Origin: Vespula vulgaris
Lineage: Eukaryota; Arthropoda; Insecta; Hymenoptera; Vespidae
DNA: 64,000 bases
Reading direction: 5' to 3'
NCBI RefSeq assembly: GCF_905475345.1
Contig: NC_066594.1
Coordinates: forward strand, 2,786,001-2,850,000
The position numbers and the translations under genes are program-made. Below, one piece after another: positions 1-13,317 of this stretch. Below the pieces are notes generated by a model. The model searched no databases. It was not told the origin of the DNA and saw only the letters and a program-made list of their open reading frames with translations. How positions within the stretch are numbered: the first letter of the stretch is position 1; every line of letters begins with the position of its first letter.

Positions 1-270
1 AGTCTTCGGGATGCATCTTCGTTTTCTCCATTCTTCCCTCTTCTCCCTTGCCCTTCTCCTTCCCTTTACTGTCAGACCAACAAATCACATACCACCACAC
101 AGTCTACCATTTTGTCACTTTGTCGTCTTCTCCGATGGTCTTGTATAAAGATTAGGTTTGTTCCACAAAATACATAATTACATATATATGTATTGTTACA
201 AACTAATAAGGCGAAGCCGATGAAAGAAGAGCCGTTTGTTTTTTTTTATCGTTAAACATACATATATTTA

Positions 271-295
271 CACACACACACACACACACACACAC
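271..295. repeat. (CA)n microsatellite
   Basis: About 12 CA units in the 5' flank. Confidence 0.95.
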
Positions 296-1121
296 GCACG
301 TACCCATAAATTACAAGAAAAGGAACGCGAGAGTAAAAAATAATTAAAAAAGTAAAAAAAAGTAAACCAATAAAAAAGAAACTACAATCAAACCTTCAAA
401 CAATTCTATTACTCTAATTGCTATTAAATATCGTCACCCATTTTTTTTCCTGAAAGTGCCTAAGCTGAAATTAAAAATCTTTAAACAAACGAACGACTAA
501 TGTTAGAAAGATGAAAGAAAAAAAAAAGAAAAATAGCAAAGAGATAAAATCGTCGCCATTTTACAAAGAAAAATGAAAAAACGAAAGACTATGGACAGTA
601 GGGAGAAAAGATTATTAATTTATTTATTAATAATTAATATCATTATTATTACAACGTTCTCTCGGGTTGCGTTAGTAAATGAATAAATGAACAAACAAAC
701 AAACAAATAAATAAAATAAAATAAAAAGCGACGTTCTTCTGACATAAAAAACGATAGAGCATACGTTGAAAAGTGTAATGTCATCGAGCACGAACGGTTC
801 TAAACATTTTAGAATGGTATCCGTGCTGCATGTGTATACACACATACTTACAATCTATCGTGATCATAAATCGAGCGGCAAATGAATAAAGAAATTCGAG
901 GAGATTAATCTAAAAAACGAAACAAAAAACAAAAAAATATTAAGAAAAAAACAAAAAGAAAAAATAAATAGGAAGAGGAGGAGAAAAAAGAACGAAGTAA
1001 AATAAGTGCGGGCTCGACACAGCGACCTTCGCTCGATCCGAAGGATGCTGCGGACGACAAACTGCAAATTGTAAAAATAAAATAATAAGAACGTATGTCA
1101 ATTGCAATATAATATAACTTT

Positions 1122-1123
1122 AG

Positions 1124-1182
<59 letters not shown>
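1122..1182. repeat. (AT)n microsatellite
   Basis: About 30 AT units with one interruption near the left end; a short (GA)n follows at 1191. Confidence 0.95.
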
Positions 1183-1186
<4 letters not shown>

Positions 1187-3043
1187 GGATAGAGAGAGAG
1201 AGATGTGTATATGAATTAGAAAAGAAGAAAACAAAACTTGAAAGGTATTTTTAATTCAATGGAGAATTAAAAATGAATGATAAAAGGAGGGGAGGATTTT
1301 TATAGACCAGAGCGAACGATACAATATTTTCGACAGTAAAAAAAAAAAAAATAAGAAAAGTAGGATTGCAAACATTAGCAATTTTCTTCATTTTTCCTTT
1401 TTGTTTTTTTTTTTTTGCTTTTTTTGTATGTATGTACATGGTTAATCGTCAGCATATTGTCAAGAAATGTTACAAATTATTGTTAACAATCCTTGTTTTC
1501 CGATGGAGAATTAAATTCTTTTCGATAAAAAGAAAAAAGGGAAAAAAGAAAATGACTATTGCAGATATTAGTAGCATCTTTTTCTTTCTTCTCTGCTTTC
1601 TTTTTTTTAATTCAAACATATACTTAATTATATCCAGATTGTCTACTATTATAAACTCATCTTAAAATAAAAAGACGAAAGATTTGGTTTCTAATTTATC
1701 GACGGTCGAAATATTGTTCGAGATTACCGAAAGAGAGAGAAAGAGAATAAAAATTGAATCATAATGGAGCGGATAGATGGCGATAGCTTCGAAATAAACA
1801 AGAAATAAAAATTGAATGAAATGAATAAAAAAAAAAGAAAGAAACTGAGTGAAGGGTGACTGACGACATGCGCGCGTGTGTATATGTGTGTTTGATGAAC
1901 GTTTAGAATAGTGAAGAAAAAGAGTGAATTAAGAAAAAAAAAAAAAAAGAGAAGAAACGAAAGGAAAATGAAAGAGAATGTTTTAAAATAAAATTAAGAT
2001 AACATAAGAAGCTTTGAGATTATAACGAAAGATAAAAAAATACTTTCGATTGATTTTTGCTTTTACATATACATACATAGCACGCGATCCATCGCTTTTC
2101 TAGCTTACATATCACGATTGTACCAAGTAGATGCGCGTATGTGCATAGCTAATGTTATTCATCTATAATTATTTTTCTTTTATCTTTTTTTTTTTCTTTT
2201 TTCTTTCCCATCGTCATTTTTAACACGTTAATCGTCAGTTTAATAATAAAATAAGGAATAAACAAATTATTGCGTTAAATAATGAGTCGAAACAATTCGT
2301 AACAATAAATTATTACGATCAATTGTTTTAAAGATTTATGAATAGTTCTCTCTTTTTTTTTTTTAAGAAATAATAGACATACACACGTTGTAAAATCGTA
2401 CTTGAATCTTTCGATCTAAATCCTAAGGTATTCGTTGTTGAAATAATCGTCTATCTAATCGTATAATTTTAACGAATCAATCAAAGACAAATTTCTTCGC
2501 GATTAACACAGTTAATAGATCATCTCCTCTTTCTTTTTCGGCTCATGTGATCTAGCATCCTATCATTCCTTACTTCTTGTCTTGCGTACATGCTTTATAT
2601 ATGTATACATATGTCTACAACTAGACGTGAATATAAAGAAAAAAATTGAAGAGAAATGTTAAATAGGTATTAAAAGAGATAAACTCCGAACAATCATTAA
2701 TGTTTTGATTGTCGAATTATAATAAAAAAAAAAAAAAATGTATAGGATTTTTTTTACAAGATTAAAAATTTTTTTTCAAGGAAAACAATTATTTCAGATT
2801 GCTTTTTAAGACGAAAAATGATACAGGATTTTTGTTCAAAGAAAAAAAAAAATAAATAATCGAGATTAAATCGAAAAGGAAAAAGGAAGTAGAAAGAAAA
2901 AATGAAGAAAAAGGAACAATAAAAGAAACGACGATAAACTTTTCTTTGCAATATTTTAATGATTTTTCCAAACGAAAAGTTTAACAAAAAAATCGATCAA
3001 TCAATTCAAATCATTGTGATCTGTGTAAAAAGAAAGATGTGAA

Positions 3044-3076
3044 AAGAGAGAGAGGGAGAGAGAATGGGGGGATAGG

Positions 3077-3120
<44 letters not shown>
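3044..3120. repeat. GA-rich microsatellite
   Basis: Interrupted (GA)n; a possible GAGA-factor type target, inference only. Confidence 0.9.
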
Positions 3121-3123
<3 letters not shown>

Positions 3124-4007
3124 GGAAAAGGATACGACGAAGTTTGGAAAGAAAGGAAGAGAAATATGAACTAAATACGATAGTTCTTAATCTTACTACG
3201 TCCTTCTCTTCATCTCTCGTGTGCAAACATATTTTATTTTTTCATTCATTTTGTTTTTCTTCTTCATTATTATCTGTTACTTTTAAAACACTTGCAAACT
3301 ATCTCATAAAAAAACAAAGAAAAAAGAGACATAATCTCATTATTTTTCATAAATAACTCTTTTAAACGTTTCGATGCAACAACAAAAACAACTAATACTG
3401 GTTATTTTAATGAATTATTTTTCTTTTTCTTTTTTTACTTAAAAAAAAGAAAGAAAGAAAAAGAAACAAGATTTTTATACTTTATTGATATATTTATTCG
3501 TTTCATAAAGTCTGTTTTTTGTTTTGTTTAATATGTACTTTTAAACGTCGTCAAGATGCTGACAAAAAGAGTAGAGAAAAAAGGAGAAAAGAAAAAGAAA
3601 TAAAAAAGTCTGATTATCGATCGCTTTATTAATTACGACCATAAGCAAAGATAAAATGAAAGGGCGGAATTTCCCCTGAGATAAAATTTTTACGAGACGG
3701 CCGTTCACAATTATTGTTAGACAAATGCGCGAGATTATGTTTTGAATAAACACGTGTAATGTAAGTAACTATTATGAGAAGATAGAGAGACGCTGTGCGA
3801 TCCATTGTAATGTAAGATCATATTGACATAAAATAAATGAGGAAAGTAAATCTTTTTCATTTACAAGGATTTTCGAAAGTGCAACGCTTTTTTTTCTTCC
3901 ATTTCTTACGATTATCCTTTACATGTATCCTTGATTAATAATTATTAAAATTATTTCAATTTATTTTATATTGCATGTGTACATATGTTTCTTTTTTTTC
4001 TATATCT

Positions 4008-4010
<3 letters not shown>

Positions 4011-4051
<41 letters not shown>
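4011..4051. repeat. (AT)n microsatellite
   Basis: About 20 uninterrupted TA units. Confidence 0.95.
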
Positions 4052-4054
<3 letters not shown>

Positions 4055-5013
4055 ATATCATTAGATAAACTATAAACAAATAGAATATTATTAGTAAAAC
4101 TGTTATGCATGTATTACATTGGAAACTTTCTAATTGTGAATTAACACAGTAACACGTAAGAAAAGTAGTACATGGAGAATTTACAAGAGAAAAGACAAAT
4201 GCGTTCAAAGGAATCTACCGGAATTACGTGGTTTTCAGTGCAATACCCCCGTGCAAACGTTGCGAAAGCCGTAAAACAGCAGAAAGAGGTGAGGTTATTG
4301 GCATCGATCGATCGATACCCGTTGCATTTCGCGTTACTGCGGTTTTCCGATCCTATTGTATCGTCAAGTTAATGTGCTGCCATTTATAAAAAACTTCATA
4401 TAGTCAATACGACCTGTATTCAATTTTTCTAGATAAGTTTTCCGTGATAACGTGTTCTATTAATAAAAATTTCAAAATAAGGAAAAGAAAGATTTAAAAA
4501 AGCAGAACAAAAGAAAAGAAAATATTCAGAATTTTATAAGAACGAAATAATATGTAATAATGTTCTCTTTGTTTAGAAATATTAATTATATAACAATTAA
4601 CATTGTTCGCATTATAATTTGATTCCGTGATCATTTCAAATGAAATTGATGGAAATTGTATCTATCAATATGAAGTTTATTAAAAAACATAAGGAAATAA
4701 GCAAAAACAATTATAAAATCTAATCTATTAATAATAACAATGAAATGCTTTCATTTCTAAATCTCGTATAACAAAAGACGCGCGTTATGAACAATACCGA
4801 TAATCGACGATAGGCCTTATCGTAAAGCTACATAAGATATCTCTCATGAATCATTAATTTATGTGACTTAAGAGATTATATCGTACTAGTGGCACGATTC
4901 GTATTCAGGAAAAAAAAACATAATTTTGTACTTGAACGTAAATATGAATCATTGTAGTCATCGTCATCTCCTCTTCGCTTATTTCTTTTTTTTATCTTTA
5001 CGATAGTTCTCTT

Positions 5014-5016
<3 letters not shown>

Positions 5017-5045
<29 letters not shown>
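5017..5045. repeat. (CT)n microsatellite
   Basis: About 14 CT units, 1.3 kb upstream of the myosin promoter. Confidence 0.95.
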
Positions 5046-5050
<5 letters not shown>

Positions 5051-6042
5051 TCTCAAAGAACGTTTTACGGTTATCGAAAAAGAGATTGACATAAAGAAAT
5101 ATCATGTATTTGTAGTTTTTCAGGGACAAATAGAATGGAAATATTATACAATTTTAATAAAAAATTTGAATCATTTTAACTACACCAGAAAATTGAACGA
5201 TCAATTCTATTAATCTTATTAAAAATTTTCTTTGGAGAAAACTACAAATAACATACATGTACACATACATACACAAATATCGAATCTAAAAATATTAAAT
5301 ATAGAAATAATATATATATATTTTTCTTATCTTATAATTATCTTAGCTTGTAATCTATTTCTTATCTTCCTTTATATTTTATATATATGTATATTTATAT
5401 TTATTTATTTAGTTATATTATTGTATTATATTTTTATATTGTTTGTATATTTATTTTTTTATGTATATTCTTATCGTATACAAAAAAACTTCTATTTCAG
5501 TTTCATTTATTATGAAATTCTACTGTTATAGTACATACGATGTGTCACGTAAATGCATCGTACGATATCGTTATAATTACCGTTAACGGTAGCCAGTGCA
5601 CTGCTAGTCGGACACTAATTATATTCCTAACGGAAGTGTTTTGACGATTTCACCAAAATTACGACAAACGGAACGTGTTACCTACCTAGAAACATTCAAA
5701 TACTGCTATTCACCGATCCAGAAAAAAATTTTAGCGAGGAAAAGTAGAGCAAAAAACACTTTTGTAAATTGTCAAATTTTTAAATCGATCATTATTTAAA
5801 AATCTATAAATCAAATCGATTTACAATTACTCGTGTATATTCTTTAAGTATACTTAAAAATTTTAATATTAATTTTAAGTCAATCTGTTAAAAAATTTAA
5901 GTATCTATTTAATAAAACGGCAATGTATTTTATTTTACATTTTTATTCTTACAATTACTTGTCAATATTATTATTTTGGTAAATAATTGTAACTCAATAA
6001 TTATTTCAAATCAATTCATTTAACAATTTAAATACTAAAGTA

Positions 6043-6052
<10 letters not shown>

Positions 6053-6098
<46 letters not shown>

Positions 6099-6108
6099 GT
6101 GTGTGTGT
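6053..6108. repeat. (AT)n-(GT)n compound microsatellite
   Basis: About 20 AT units then a short GT run, roughly 250 bp upstream of the CRE. Confidence 0.9.
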
Positions 6109-6340
6109 ATGTGCGCATCTGTAATTTATATGCATAGATATATATTTAATTAAGAAAAGAGTTTGTTAAAGAAAGAGTTTCTATTCTCAGAAAATATTTA
6201 ATATGTAGGATCAAATGTTATATTTCTTGTTAATATCAATGAAAAACAAAAAATCTTTTCGGTAGATAACGCAGTAATCAACGATATCGACCTGAAGAGA
6301 TAGGGAGTCTCACGAGACAAAGTTGGCGCGTCTTCGAAGA

Positions 6341-6348
6341 TGACGTCA
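6341..6348. promoter_or_regulatory. Perfect CRE palindrome upstream of the myosin gene
   Basis: TGACGTCA, the full ATF/CREB site, sits about 70 bp before the candidate initiator, with a second TGACG half-site at about 6356. The surrounding 6290-6500 is clearly richer in G+C and CpG than the flanks, as expected of a promoter. Binding is inference. Confidence 0.5.
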
Positions 6349-6410
6349 GAGAGCGTGACGTATCTCGTTCGCTTCGTGACTCGTCGTTTAGCGTCGAGTA
6401 GTGCCGTCGA

Positions 6411-6415
6411 TCAGT
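6411..6415 (+). promoter_or_regulatory. Candidate initiator (TCAGT) of the myosin gene
   Basis: TCAGT matches the arthropod initiator and lies in the CpG-rich stretch downstream of the CRE. It would put the start of transcription about 565 bp before the ATG. There is no TATA box at -30. Other starts in 6400-6900 are possible. Confidence 0.4.
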
Positions 6416-6718
6416 GCGCAACGAACCACGGAGGGAGTAGTTTCGTTTCGCGTCTTCTCTTCGCGTTGACGGTAGCGCACGCGTGCGCGCGCGCGTGCTA
6501 ACACTCGCCTACTACATATTTTTTCTTTTTTCTCGTACGTGTTCTTCGGTACGTTGTCCCTTCGTACTATGTATATATATATACATACATTCATACATAT
6601 ACATATATATATATATATATAAATGTAATGAACCACACATATTTATACACAGGCGAATGCATGCACTTGTATGAGTGAGTTCGACGTTCGAATTAACTCG
6701 ACGGATCTTTGCTATTAA

Positions 6719-6723
<5 letters not shown>

Positions 6724-6766
<43 letters not shown>
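6724..6766. repeat. (AT)n microsatellite inside the 5' UTR
   Basis: About 21 AT units followed by (GT)n at 6768-6779. It lies between the candidate initiator and the ATG, so it would be transcribed unless spliced out. Confidence 0.9.
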
Positions 6767-6768
<2 letters not shown>

Positions 6769-6977
6769 TGTGTGTGTGTATATATATATCAGATTGTGCC
6801 GCGACGAGAACGATTTTTATTCAAAGAAGATTTGATATTGGAATAACATCGAAGAAAATTAAGATTGAAGAAGGACGGACAACGATTCATTTTTATTTAC
6901 AATTTATACAGGAGAAAGTGACTTATTTCGGACACACGTGATACGTTTTCGAGGACAAATCACGTTCGTTTGTCAAC

Positions 6978-6980
6978 ATG
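6978..6980 (+). CDS. Myo1e: Myosin coding exon 1: start codon only
   Basis: ATG in a good context (CAACATGG), followed at once by a consensus donor, gtaagt, at 6981. The next exon opens with VYHWQSQNVK, which matches the N-terminus of myosin-Ie just after a short variable start. The intron is phase 0 and about 18.7 kb long, so alternative first exons could supply other N-termini. Confidence 0.8.
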
Positions 6981-8730
6981 GTAAGTGATCGTTATGCGTT
7001 CTCTATATCTATTTCGAGTTTCCCTTGACTTTCCATTCGGATCGTTACCTTTTCTTAAATTTACTTATCGTCTTTCTACAGGCTTCTTCTTCTTCTTATT
7101 CTAATTCTTATTCCTCTGGGAAAGTCTCGTGTAAAACTGACTACTTAGACTTTGCGTTCCTTTAGTGAATCCGAGTGGAAAAATCAAGTGGTGTAATATA
7201 TCTCAACGAATCAATTTCGCTTTTAAATCTAATTTATAGAAATTTGTATTGACGAATTAATATCAAATGAACGTAGATTGTGATAGTATTTATAAATTTT
7301 TATTTCTATTTTTTAACAGTAGTTGATGGAAAATATAGGTGAAAGGATAAGATTAAGAATGATGGAAAAAATGAAGTACGTAGCACATTAGAAAATGTAC
7401 TTATATTTTCTATCTTTTGGACGTTAGAGGTGAATTAAATTTATTTATTCATTGCGTTCCCAATCGACTGAGTGACATACACGTAGGGTACATAAGTTTC
7501 TACTTATACGCAGATGCTTCCGTGATCGGAAACCGTGCGGTGAATTCAATGCCGGTTTTCTTGGATTTCGTTGGGTTAGTCTGAGGGCATATGTATCTAT
7601 GTATATATGCATGCATGCATGCATGTACGTACTAATGTATGCATTTAAAAAGTAGGAAACTTTAACACAATGAAAGTTAAATTTTTAAAAATCGAAATTG
7701 CTTTCGATCAAACGAAAGTTAAAGTTACATCTGATCTGTTATGTTTCTTTATCATAATCACATATACACATATATATAATATATACAATATAATATGTAT
7801 AATAATATTATATTATGTATATAATATATTATTTCAAGTTCGTCCTTCTATTACGAGTCACGAAAAAATATGCGGATACTTTTCGGATTTCTTCCTTATT
7901 ACTTCCTTAAATTGTTTCTAATTTTGATGATAATATAGGGTGATTCATATGCACATAGAATGCAACCTCGAAATAATATACTATTGACTATGAAACTTTA
8001 TCGAGTAAGATATATTGTAACTATTTACGAAGAATTCACATCAATGACTAACATTTATCCTTCGTGCTTCGAATTTATTAAAAAGATCGTAGAATTTTTT
8101 ACCGTACGATACATTGGTTAACTGTTTAAAAGACAAGGAAAGATAATGAATGAGTTTACTTTCCTTTTAAGTTAGAATCGAAGCTCATTGTCCCTTTCAA
8201 TGACGTATTACGAAAAAGAATGATCAATGTTCCGTTATTTTTTCTTTTGTTTTCTTATTAACACTAGTTAATAAATTTATCAATTAAATTTATTTGTAAT
8301 ATTATATAAATATTGTTTTGTCAAACTATATTTATATTAAAATTTTCAACATTTTTGAATCCTTTTCCAACTTTTTTCAACGATTAAATTTCTTTCGAAT
8401 ATTAAGTCGAATAAGTGTGAACTGGAAATCTGCTTTTAAAGGCTACTACCGTAAAGGATGATTAGCCCACTTTTACTTGACCTGTCTAAAACAATATAAA
8501 AAGTATTACGTTAGATTCGGATGAGTGATTATTAGAACAAAACCATTTATTTTTTTTTATATTTTCATTTTAACGTGATAGGTGTAACAATAGTTTTACT
8601 ACCATATTATTTTCATCGCATAAGTTATTCATCTGTTATTATATTTATATATTTTATTTATTTATTTTTATTTACTAATTTATATACATTTATTTAGATA
8701 TATAACATACTCATTCTATTTATGAAGAGA

Positions 8731-8776
<46 letters not shown>

Positions 8777-10571
8777 ACACATATTTTCTAAGTTGTTTTT
8801 TATTAGAAAATTTCATATAAATTTCTTTTCACATATGTATAAATATACATATATATTACATTAGGATCACTCACACTTTTCGAATCAAATTTAATGGAGA
8901 TACAAAAGCTATCGATTTCTATGTGTTATTTTTAAACTTGAGTTTTTCTAACGAATTCGAAAAATTTTCGGGAGCTCTTATTGGTTGATACAATTGACGA
9001 AAAAGAAAAAGATAAAAAAAAAGAGAGAGAAAGAGAAAAAACGAGAAAGAGAGATTTACTACAAGCGAGGTCGAATGTCACGCGACAGGAGAGGACAAAG
9101 CAACGATATATGTATATATGCACGTTGTATGTATTTTTAGAAGAGACACGAAGCTACGTGAGTGAGATAGAGAGAGACATATTCAGAGTGAGTCACATTT
9201 AAGTCGTTCTTGAAGATCTCCCAAAGTAATTCTCGACATTGAACGTCATGTATATTTTATCAAATAGAAATACTTTAACTCAACATTTTCATTCTAATTT
9301 GTATTATTTATTTATATATTACAAAGTTTTCACGTATTAAGTCCTTTTATCAATACTTTAGACCTTACTTATCTTGAAAATTATATAAATATCGCTAATT
9401 ATTTATAATATGATACTTTTGAAATTTATATATATATATATATATATAAGCTTTTGTCTATTGTGAGAAAGCTTATCAAATCTAAAATTTCAACGAAACG
9501 ATGATTAGATGTTTTTAACGAGATAACGAGATTCACAATAATAATAATAGTAATAATTACAGATTTTTCTCGGCTGCTTAGATGATCGTTAATGTAACGA
9601 CAGGACACGTGATTAGAAAGTATGTGTGACCTTCTCTCAATACATCTACATTTATATGTAGATACATATATGTAAAGTGCTCATTCATAATACATATACT
9701 TATACCGATGGATTTTTTTTTCTATTTTAAAGAGGCCAAATGATAAACCGCGACAAATAACATTGAAATGGATTTCCTATGCTCGTTTGTCCAACCGAAA
9801 CACTTTTATCGATGTTTTACATTTGACGAAGCGCTTAGCCGGAACATTGAAATATCTTGTAACGCGTCGTCTTGTCGTTTATATTAAGCATTGATAATTT
9901 AGAAAGAATGTAGAATAGAATTTAGAAAATTTCTGTAGTTCCTTGTGAAGTTGTCATAGAAAATTTTGTTTGTCTCTTTTTCTCTTTCTCTCTCTTTTTT
10001 CTCGGAGCTGATGATTAGAATTAGAATGAAATTATTATAAAAGTGATTACTATAGATTTTAATGGACTAATCTGTAATATAACAAAAATAAAATCAACCT
10101 TTTTATATCTTTTATTCCTTTTTTTTTGTAAAAGTATTATAAAACTATATTATAAAACTAATAACAAAATATTAAAAAAAAAAAAAAGAGGATACTCATT
10201 CTTGAGGAGACATAATTTCTTCTACGAATCAGCCAGATCGTCATCGAATTTTTTAATTGAAATCGATCAGAGGAAAAGGAGAAATAAAAATCATATTTCC
10301 GTGTAAACTTATGAAACAGGATTACGTTTGTACGTATTTACATGCTGATTCACGCTTTACGACACGGAACAGTTGTTATCCATTGGTTAAGAGATAGAGA
10401 TAGAAAGAGAGAAGGAGAGGAAAGAGAGAGAGAGAGAACAAGAGGTCACTTCAACTACAACTAGTTTTCTTTTGTCGTTTCTCTCTCTTGTTACGATAAA
10501 ATGACGTGAACGAGCGTGAACTTGTTCAACGATGAAAGAAGAAATGATACGAGTAGGTGTGTACATTATAT

Positions 10572-10618
<47 letters not shown>

Positions 10619-10875
10619 ATATACATATATATACATATTACATATGTACTTACATCTCTATTTGGCTCGATAGAATCTGCATTGAGTTTGTGCTCGTTGC
10701 CTTGAGCTCGATTCGAGTCCTCTCATTTCTTTAAAAGGGGAACGAGATCGTTCCTAGAGGAAATTATCTACTTGGTTAACGTTTATGTTCCTTATTTTTC
10801 GATATCTTTGTTAATTTGTCATCTCTAGACCATTTCCAATATTTATGTTCAATGATTTCTGTTTCTTTCTTCCTT

Positions 10876-10931
<56 letters not shown>

Positions 10932-12826
10932 TATAAATTCAATTATATCTTTTCTACTTACCCAATTTTTCTACATATTATTAATTGTTCAAAGTTTTTT
11001 TTAGAAGATATTAGTTCATTCATTTGATACGAATAACTCATATCTTTGGGTCTTTATAGTTTTGTTAATTTAATTTGACATGATTATGAAGAATAAATTG
11101 TTCACGACGACGTTTATTAATGATAGATAATTTCTTTTCTTGTTTCTTTTTTTTCTACGAGTTCTCAGGTACATATATATACCAAGTGTATATGAGCAAC
11201 TGTCATGAGTAAAACGATGCGTCTTTTAATTCTCCTTAATCTCAAGATAAGTCGATCTCGTTCCAACCTTATCCGGCATTTTAATTTGCTCAACGGAACT
11301 AACCGATTATGTTTGAGCTAGCTTTCGTTCTGAAAATTGGAGTGTACATGTATATAACGCTTTATTACTGGGTCAGTCGCCGCAGCAGACGAGATTAATT
11401 ATTGTCCTGATTCTTGTTACTAATTATATAACGTATTAAAACTAATGGAGATTTACTTTATTATTTTTTTCATTATCTAACAGTATTTTTATTTATTTTA
11501 TTCTTATTCATTTCTTTATTTTTCTTTCTTCGTTTTCTTTATCTCTTTTATTTTTTAGAATTCCAATTTATCATTTAAAAAATTATAAGAATATAAGAAA
11601 GTAATAAGAAAATAATTTTATTAGATATATTACATTTACAAAACGGCAATATTTAATTTATCAGTTACGTTGATTATTTAGATTTTCTCTCTTTTTTATT
11701 CTTTTCAAGAAATAATCTCCTCCAGTTTTATCAAGATTTTCGGTACACCGTATATATGTATGTATTCTATATGTCTGATCAATAAATAGAACGATATTTA
11801 TCTGATAAAATACAACTGTTATCGATATGATAAATGTAAAGTATGTGGGTATATTTTCGCAATATCTTTGTCGAATGTAAATAAATCGATATGCATATAT
11901 AAACGATTTGATTTTTCAATTGGAGTGGAACTTTTGTTCCGTTATTTGTATTCGAACATAACAAATATTTATTTAAAACTACGTATGGTCACGCCTAGGA
12001 TAATGTTTATTTATAAAAAAATATTTTTTTTTGTATGCGTCATGAAACGTCTCGTTGATATAATCAGAAAGAAATACATAGTTTAGATTAATTATGATAT
12101 TTCACTTTATTGATCTTTCCTCTCTCTCTTTAATTTTAATTTTTTTGTCTACCTCAAAATTACTTTGAAATTCTTTTTCGACGATCTCATTTATTTCTTT
12201 ATTTCAGCTTAATAGAAAAATTGAATCGAAATCAAATAAAACAAAACAAAAATAGCTCTGATCAATTGTAAAATTTTCGTCTATTCTATCTAGCCAATTT
12301 CTTTTTTCTGAGATCAATTTCAAATTAATTTATAAAATATGTTTTCAAACCGTTCTAATTATATAAGTAACCATTTAGTTTGTATTAATTCTGAAATCTG
12401 ATTTTGAATTGATATGATCACTTCTTTTTGTTTGCTTCATTAATTGCAACATCATATTCTATTAATTTGATTAATTACTTATTTTTCCAAGTACGTATTA
12501 ATTAGAAAATTAGATTTGATCTAATCAATTCCGTTTTTTCAGTTCAGTTGACTCGTTGTTAATCAAGTTTTGTTTTAATTTAGTTTAATGGTAAGATTAT
12601 AATCCATTAATTTTATTAATCATTTATTTCTCCTTTAATATATTAATTAGAAAAGCATATTTCATTTTAATCAATATTGTTTTTTTAATTCATTCTCATT
12701 AGATGACTTGTTGTCAAACAAATGCAAGGACGAAAGATTTAGCAAGACTTTAATAATACAATACTTACAGCGTTAGAAATCGCATAGCGAGCAACGAACG
12801 TCCTTGTGTCGAATATTTATTGTTAT

Positions 12827-12870
<44 letters not shown>

Positions 12871-13271
12871 TTCTCTCTCCCACTCATTTTTCTCTTTCTC
12901 TCTTTTTCTTTCTTAAGAAACGCGTGTCTTCATAGTAGTAGCAGTCGTGGTAACAGGGTCAGTTCGTTCTTCCAACAAAATACGCGTAACTTGCTTTGTG
13001 TAGTAAGTACTTAGCTCGCACCAAAGAATCTAATATTTTGCAATACCAACGTTAATTTATTTTCTTTTTCCTCTTTCCTTCACGTGAGAACGAAGAAAAA
13101 AAATATTTTTAGCATGGCAAAACAACTTTTTTGACTGATTCTGATACACTGACATTAGAAACCTAATTTTGTAGTTTACATCGTACTGAATTAATAAGTC
13201 GTTCGATGCATTTATAAATAGAGATTTAAATATTTAAGATTTATAGAAAATATATATGTACATATATATAG

Positions 13272-13317
<46 letters not shown>

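Larger units (their letters stand above)
1..6280. other. AT-rich 5' flank, no gene supported
   Basis: Contains homopolymer A/T runs, (CA)n at 271-295, (AT)n at 1122-1182 and 4011-4051, a GA-rich tract at 3044-3120 and (CT)n at 5017-5045. Reading frames here are low-complexity artefacts. It could include the 3' UTR of an upstream gene, but nothing proves this. Confidence 0.6.
6411..6977 (+). other. 5' untranslated part of myosin exon 1
   Basis: This is the stretch between the candidate initiator and the ATG. It contains a CA/GCGC-rich segment near 6480-6500, an (AT)n tract at 6724-6766 followed by a short (GT)n, several upstream ATGs, and a minimal start-stop reading frame (ATGTAA, 6623-6628). 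Whether an additional intron lies inside it cannot be told without transcripts. Confidence 0.4.

Noticed and set aside
4172..4372. 66-residue frame in a more balanced stretch, with a possible CKRC motif in another frame
   Set aside because: Too short, no splice-consistent neighbours and no recognised domain.
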